Origin: Prolixibacteraceae bacterium
GTDB lineage: Bacteria; Bacteroidota; Bacteroidia; Bacteroidales; Prolixibacteraceae
NCBI GenBank assembly: GCA_017998095.1
Contig: JAGODU010000079.1
Span: 1 to 18,438 of the forward strand
Direction of reading: 5' to 3'
DNA length: 18,438 bases
Part shown: positions 15,121 through 18,438 of the stretch, piece after piece
Layout of the letters: each line of letters starts with the position of its first letter
Numbering within the stretch: position 1 is the first letter of the stretch
Position numbers and translations under genes: made by a program
Notes under the pieces: generated by a model
Database searches by the model: none
Told to the model about the DNA's origin: nothing
The model's input: the letters and a program-made list of their open reading frames with translations, nothing else

Positions 15121-16194
15121 ATGAATAGTTTTGGAAACATCTTCAGATTGACAACTTTTGGGGAATCTCATGGTTCAGGTATAGGTGGTATTATCGATGG
15201 TTGCCCTGCCGGCCTTAGCATTGATATCGATATGATTCAGGCAGAACTTAACAGAAGAAAGCCGGGTCAGTCAAAAATTACTACACAAAGAAACGAACCC
15301 GACAATGTTGAATTTTTTTCCGGAATATTTGAAGGAAAAACTACAGGAACCCCAATTGGTTTTATTGTAAGAAATAAAGATCAGCATTCTAATGATTACA
15401 ATAATCTGAAAGATGTTTTCAGACCTTCTCATGCCGATTATACATATTCACAGAAATATGGAATAAGGGATCATCGTGGTGGTGGAAGATCTTCTGCACG
15501 GGAAACAATTGCCAGAGTGGTTGGAGGAGCTATTGCCAAACAACTGATTGCAGTTAATGGTATTTCAATACAGGCTTTTGTAAGTAGTGTAAGCGATATT
15601 TCTTTAAACATTCCATATTACGAGCTTGATTTATCTCAAACTGAAAGTAATATTGTCAGATGCCCACACTCTGAAACAGCTAAAAGAATGATTGAAAGGA
15701 TTGAAGAAGCCGGCAGGAATCATGATACAGTGGGAGGTACAATTACTTGTGTTATCAAAGGTGTACCCGCCGGATTGGGCGCCCCTGTTTTCAATAAGCT
15801 TCATGCTGATCTGGGCTTTGCAATGCTTGGCATCAATGCCGTCAAGGGCTTTGAATACGGATCAGGATTCGAAGGAACAAAACTAAATGGTTCTCAGCAT
15901 AACGATGAATTTGTTAATGAAAATGGCATTGTAAAAACGATTACCAACCACTCAGGGGGAATTCAGGGAGGAATTTCAAACGGTCAGGATATTTATTTAC
16001 GTGTTGCTTTCAAGCCAATTGCAACTCTTCTGAAAGAACAAAAGACTATTGATAAAGATCTGAAAGAAACATCTATTACAATTCAAGGCAGACATGATCC
16101 TTGCGTTTTACCAAGAGCTGTCCCAATAGTTGAAAGTATGGCTGCACTGGTTATTGCTGATCATATTCTTTTGAGCAGGAATTCTAAATTGTAA
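15121..16194 (+). CDS. aroC: Chorismate synthase
   Basis: 357 aa, full length. Family signatures appear in order: [20 protein letters not shown] (residues 11-30), [18 protein letters not shown] (44-61), RPSHADYTY (101-109), [14 protein letters not shown] (116-129), and [19 protein letters not shown] near the end. The conserved His17 (GESHG) is present, as is the His of RPSHAD. The enzyme converts 5-enolpyruvylshikimate-3-phosphate to chorismate with reduced FMN, the last step of the shikimate pathway in the cytoplasm. Only 9 bp separate it from slyD, so both are read from the slyD promoter. Its stop is 5 bp from the convergent stop of the substrate-binding protein gene, with no separate terminator visible. 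Confidence 0.97.
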   Translation: MNSFGNIFRLTTFGESHGSGIGGIIDGCPAGLSIDIDMIQAELNRRKPGQSKITTQRNEPDNVEFFSGIFEGKTTGTPIGFIVRNKDQHSNDYNNLKDVFRPSHADYTYSQKYGIRDHRGGGRSSARETIARVVGGAIAKQLIAVNGISIQAFVSSVSDISLNIPYYELDLSQTESNIVRCPHSETAKRMIERIEEAGRNHDTVGGTITCVIKGVPAGLGAPVFNKLHADLGFAMLGINAVKGFEYGSGFEGTKLNGSQHNDEFVNENGIVKTITNHSGGIQGGISNGQDIYLRVAFKPIATLLKEQKTIDKDLKETSITIQGRHDPCVLPRAVPIVESMAALVIADHILLSRNSKL

Positions 16195-16199
16195 TTTAT

Positions 16200-17147
16200 T
16201 TATATTATACTATCAGCTCTTTCGATAATTGATTCAGGAATTTGCAATCCTTGTTTTGCACAAGCTTCCTTATTTATTATCAATCCTTCTTCTGTTATTG
16301 GCTCAATCTTGTTGAGTACTTCCCTGCCTTTCAATATTTCAACAGCTTTAAGTCCACTTTTATTTCCCCACATTTTATAGCTAACCCCATGACCTACTGA
16401 GGCTCCTTTATATACCTGCGACTCATCTGTTACAAAAAGCGGAATGTCATTTTCATCTGCTATTTTAATAAGGACATTCAACGCATTGCAAACCACATTA
16501 TCAGCTGATACTATAAATGCATCAATATCCTTAGCAGCCAGTGACTGTCCGACTAGCACCAAATCGTTTACATTAGTGACTGAACCTTTTTCAACTTCAA
16601 TATTATTATTTGCAAATTCATCAGAAAACCTTCCGGCAGAATACTCTGCATTTGGCTCTGAATTGTTATAAGGCATCCCTATCCTTTTTAAATCCGGTAA
16701 TATTTCTTTAATTATTGAAACAAATCCGGAAGCATTTAAAGGGTCATATGTACCATACAAGTTTGATGGTACAGATTTCATTTTTACCTGTTCCGGACTA
16801 AATGCTACTGTAAAAACAACCGGTATATCTTCTATCATCTGGGCAGCACTTACCATACATGGGGTTCCACAGGTAATTATCATATCAACATTACTTGATT
16901 TCAAAGACTGGAATATTGTAGGAAGCATCGACATGTCGCCCTGAGCATTACAATCAATTATTTTAATGTTGCCCTTATCTACATAACCTGAATCACTTAA
17001 GACCGTGAACAGTTCTTCTTTAGCAATGTTTAATGCCGGATCATCAACTATTTGAACGTATCCTATCTTAATTTTGTCATCATTGTTTGAGCAACAAACG
17101 GTTACTGCAGATAATACACACAATATCAATATTCTGAGATTCTTCAT
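16200..17147 (-). CDS. ABC-type substrate-binding protein, probable lipoprotein
   Basis: 315 aa. The N-terminus MKNLRILILCVLSAVTVCCS is a lipoprotein-type signal: a short basic end, a hydrophobic core, and Cys18/Cys19 followed by SNNDDK. The lipobox (VTVC or TVCC) lacks the usual Gly/Ala before Cys. The rest fits the ABC_sub_bind (TrpX-like) family of type I periplasmic binding proteins: KIGYVQIVDDPALNIAKEE at the start, DMIITCGTPCMVSAAQ near 90-105, IPVVFTVAFSP near 108-118, DAFIVSADNVV near 210-220, and GHGVSYKMWGNKSG near 255-270. Relatives bind amino acids such as Trp, Tyr or Phe, or other small ligands; the ligand here is unknown. The cognate permease and ATPase genes are not adjacent on either side. 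It is convergent with aroC and divergent from hisI. Confidence 0.85.
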   Translation of the reverse strand: MKNLRILILCVLSAVTVCCSNNDDKIKIGYVQIVDDPALNIAKEELFTVLSDSGYVDKGNIKIIDCNAQGDMSMLPTIFQSLKSSNVDMIITCGTPCMVSAAQMIEDIPVVFTVAFSPEQVKMKSVPSNLYGTYDPLNASGFVSIIKEILPDLKRIGMPYNNSEPNAEYSAGRFSDEFANNNIEVEKGSVTNVNDLVLVGQSLAAKDIDAFIVSADNVVCNALNVLIKIADENDIPLFVTDESQVYKGASVGHGVSYKMWGNKSGLKAVEILKGREVLNKIEPITEEGLIINKEACAKQGLQIPESIIERADSII

Positions 17148-17276
17148 ACCTACGTTTATTATTTATAATGTTAGAATTAACAATATAAACTTAAAACATA
17201 TTCCTAATAAAACCATAACTTTCAACTGAATTACAAGCTTTTATTTCTTAATTTTTTATAAAACTAATTTTTAAAC

Positions 17277-17284
17277 TAATTTTG
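17277..17284 (+). promoter_or_regulatory. Putative -7 element of hisI-hisG
   Basis: TAATTTTG matches TAnnTTTG and lies 27 bp before the hisI ATG. No TTG is found at the usual 19-21 bp upstream, so this rests on the -7 element alone. The rest of the 164-bp divergent gap (17148-17311) is AT-rich and shows nothing else I can name. Confidence 0.45.
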
Positions 17285-17311
17285 CCGACCAATATTTGAA
17301 AACAATTAACA

Positions 17312-17701
17312 ATGTCTAAGGAATATACTCTCGATTTTGAAGTTGATTTTGGTCCTGATGGTCAAAAACTTCTGCCTGTTGTTACACAGGATTATACTAC
17401 TAAAGAAGTTCTTATTTTATCCTTCGTAAATAAAGAAGCTTTTGAAGAAACTATCAGAAGTCGCTATGCTACTTATTGGAGCAGAAGCCGTAATGAATTA
17501 TGGAAAAAGGGATTGACTTCAGGTGATATGCTAAGGATTGAAGAAATAAGAATTAATTGCGAGCAGAATTCTTTCCTTTTTTTAGTAACCCCCGAAGGTA
17601 AAGGTGCATGCCACGCTAAAAAAGAAAATGGCATGCCACATCATTCATGCTACTACAGAAAACTAAATATTGACGGTTCACTTGAAGTAATTGATAAATA
17701 A
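17312..17701 (+). CDS. hisI: Phosphoribosyl-AMP cyclohydrolase (HisI), variant metal site
   Basis: 129 aa, the normal length of the monofunctional enzyme, with no HisE domain. Typical parts are VVTQDYTTKEVLILSFVN (23-40), ATYWSRSRNELWKKGLTSGD (53-72), GACH (98-101) and SCYYRKL (112-118). The three expected zinc cysteines are present: Cys83, Cys100, Cys113. The aspartate motif, usually DCDxD and binding Mg2+, reads NCEQN here (82-86), so each of the three aspartates is replaced. I recall similar variants in related bacteria, so it is probably a functional subfamily. The reaction is opening of the adenine ring of phosphoribosyl-AMP, step three of histidine synthesis. hisG follows after 10 bp. 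Confidence 0.88.
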   Translation: MSKEYTLDFEVDFGPDGQKLLPVVTQDYTTKEVLILSFVNKEAFEETIRSRYATYWSRSRNELWKKGLTSGDMLRIEEIRINCEQNSFLFLVTPEGKGACHAKKENGMPHHSCYYRKLNIDGSLEVIDK

Positions 17702-17711
17702 AAATCAAAAG

Positions 17712-18438
17712 ATGGAAGATACAAGATTAGTTATAGGAATGCCTGCAGGTTCACTGGCAAATGCAAGCCGTGGTGGAAATCTGATAAAACTGCTTGAAGA
17801 CTCAGGCTTCAAAACTCAGGGATACGAAGAAGGTGGACCAAGTATTTTTAAAACTGTTAATTTTTTATACGGTTGGGATGGCCGTCCTCAGGAATTCAGC
17901 TCCCAGCTTGCTTTAAATGAACTTGATGTTGCCATTGCAGGAGACGACTGGATTCAGGAAAGAATTATAGAATTCAAGCTTGAATATGATACTGACATTA
18001 ATCTGGAACAAGTACTTCCATTAAATCGTGGTGGTGTTCGTCTTGTTGGAATAGTAAAAGGAGACACGCCATTTGATAATACTGAAGAATACCTTGCTGA
18101 TCTGGTTTCAAAAAAAGACATAATTACAGTTGTTACTGAAATGCCTTATCTTGCACTCAATTGGGTACGCGAAAACCTTAAAAAGATTGGCAAGATTGAT
18201 GAATTCAATGACTTCTCTGTTCAGAAATATAAAACTCCTTCTAAAATTGAAAAGGGAGTACTGATTTATGAAACATGGGGTAAAACTGAATCAAAGGTTT
18301 TAAATGGCGGGGCTGACTTTGGACTTGAAATTACACAATCAGGTAGTGCTATCCGTAATTATGGTCTTAAAATTATTGAAACAGTATTCAAATCGCAAAC
18401 CAGTATCTGGATAAATCCATCATTGAAAAATGATGAAA
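17712..18438 (+). CDS. hisG: ATP phosphoribosyltransferase (HisG), 3' end cut off
   Basis: I translated this by hand from ATG at 17712; 242 codons are visible before the window ends. It starts MEDTRLVIGMPAGSLANASR, the divergent form of the GLPKGSL start of HisG. Further on are RPQEFSSQLALNELDVAIAG (58-77) with DDWIQE after it, matching the region DLGITGxDxxxE. The PRPP-binding loop is ADFGLEITQSGSAIRNYGLK (201-220), usually ending STGxTLxxNGL. The enzyme joins ATP and PRPP in the first step of histidine synthesis and is usually feedback-inhibited by His. Length already exceeds the short (about 210 aa) HisG, so this is probably the long form with a C-terminal regulatory domain beyond the window. 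Sequence is divergent but the order of motifs is right. Co-transcribed with hisI. Confidence 0.85.
   Translation, partial: MEDTRLVIGMPAGSLANASRGGNLIKLLEDSGFKTQGYEEGGPSIFKTVNFLYGWDGRPQEFSSQLALNELDVAIAGDDWIQERIIEFKLEYDTDINLEQVLPLNRGGVRLVGIVKGDTPFDNTEEYLADLVSKKDIITVVTEMPYLALNWVRENLKKIGKIDEFNDFSVQKYKTPSKIEKGVLIYETWGKTESKVLNGGADFGLEITQSGSAIRNYGLKIIETVFKSQTSIWINPSLKNDE

Noticed and set aside
15692..15886. 64-codon ORF inside aroC
   Set aside because: It is another frame of the conserved chorismate synthase gene.

Overview
The window is AT-rich bacterial chromosome and most probably comes from a member of the Bacteroidota. Three things point there. Several genes carry the Bacteroidota-type -7 element TAnnTTTG upstream: slyD (with a TTG 19 bp before it), the Ca-ATPase, the uvrA-like gene and hisI. 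Shine-Dalgarno-like sequences are absent. Rho has a very long Gln/Arg/Asp-rich insert of the kind known in this phylum. There are no rRNA, tRNA, phage, transposase or CRISPR features.

Layout: (1) 1-3767, minus strand: a M48/Ste24-type membrane protease overlaps cinA by 4 bp, and a truncated AsmA-family gene follows. (2) 3768-4456: a long inverted repeat, a 71-codon plus-strand small ORF with a strong terminator, and a composite intergenic repeat made of two inverted copies of one sequence around a GC-rich hairpin. (3) 4457-7126: a SERCA-like calcium P-type ATPase. (4) 7170-10577, minus strand: a UvrA2-like ATPase that lacks the UvrB-binding domain, an AraC-family regulator, and two overlapping tiny ORFs. 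The promoter regions ahead of the uvrA-like gene and ahead of the tiny-ORF/araC unit share a nearly identical 16-bp element, placed the same distance from a -7-like hexamer and from the first ATG. This looks like a small AraC-controlled regulon and is the most interesting signal here. (5) 10684-11940: a FucP/GluP-type sugar transporter, followed by an 11-bp tandem repeat that forms an inverted repeat. (6) 12122-14228: rho with its terminator. (7) 14486-16194: a slyD-aroC operon. (8) 16200-17147: an orphan lipoprotein-like ABC substrate-binding protein. (9) 17277-18438: hisI followed by the truncated hisG, a pair of histidine biosynthesis genes.

Most of the gene content is core metabolism and housekeeping: aromatic amino acid and histidine synthesis, NAD salvage, transcription termination, protein folding and Ca2+ export. 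No complete novel multi-gene system is evident. The candidates for new biology are the AraC/UvrA-like unit with its tiny ORFs, the small gene at 3950, and the three structured intergenic repeats.
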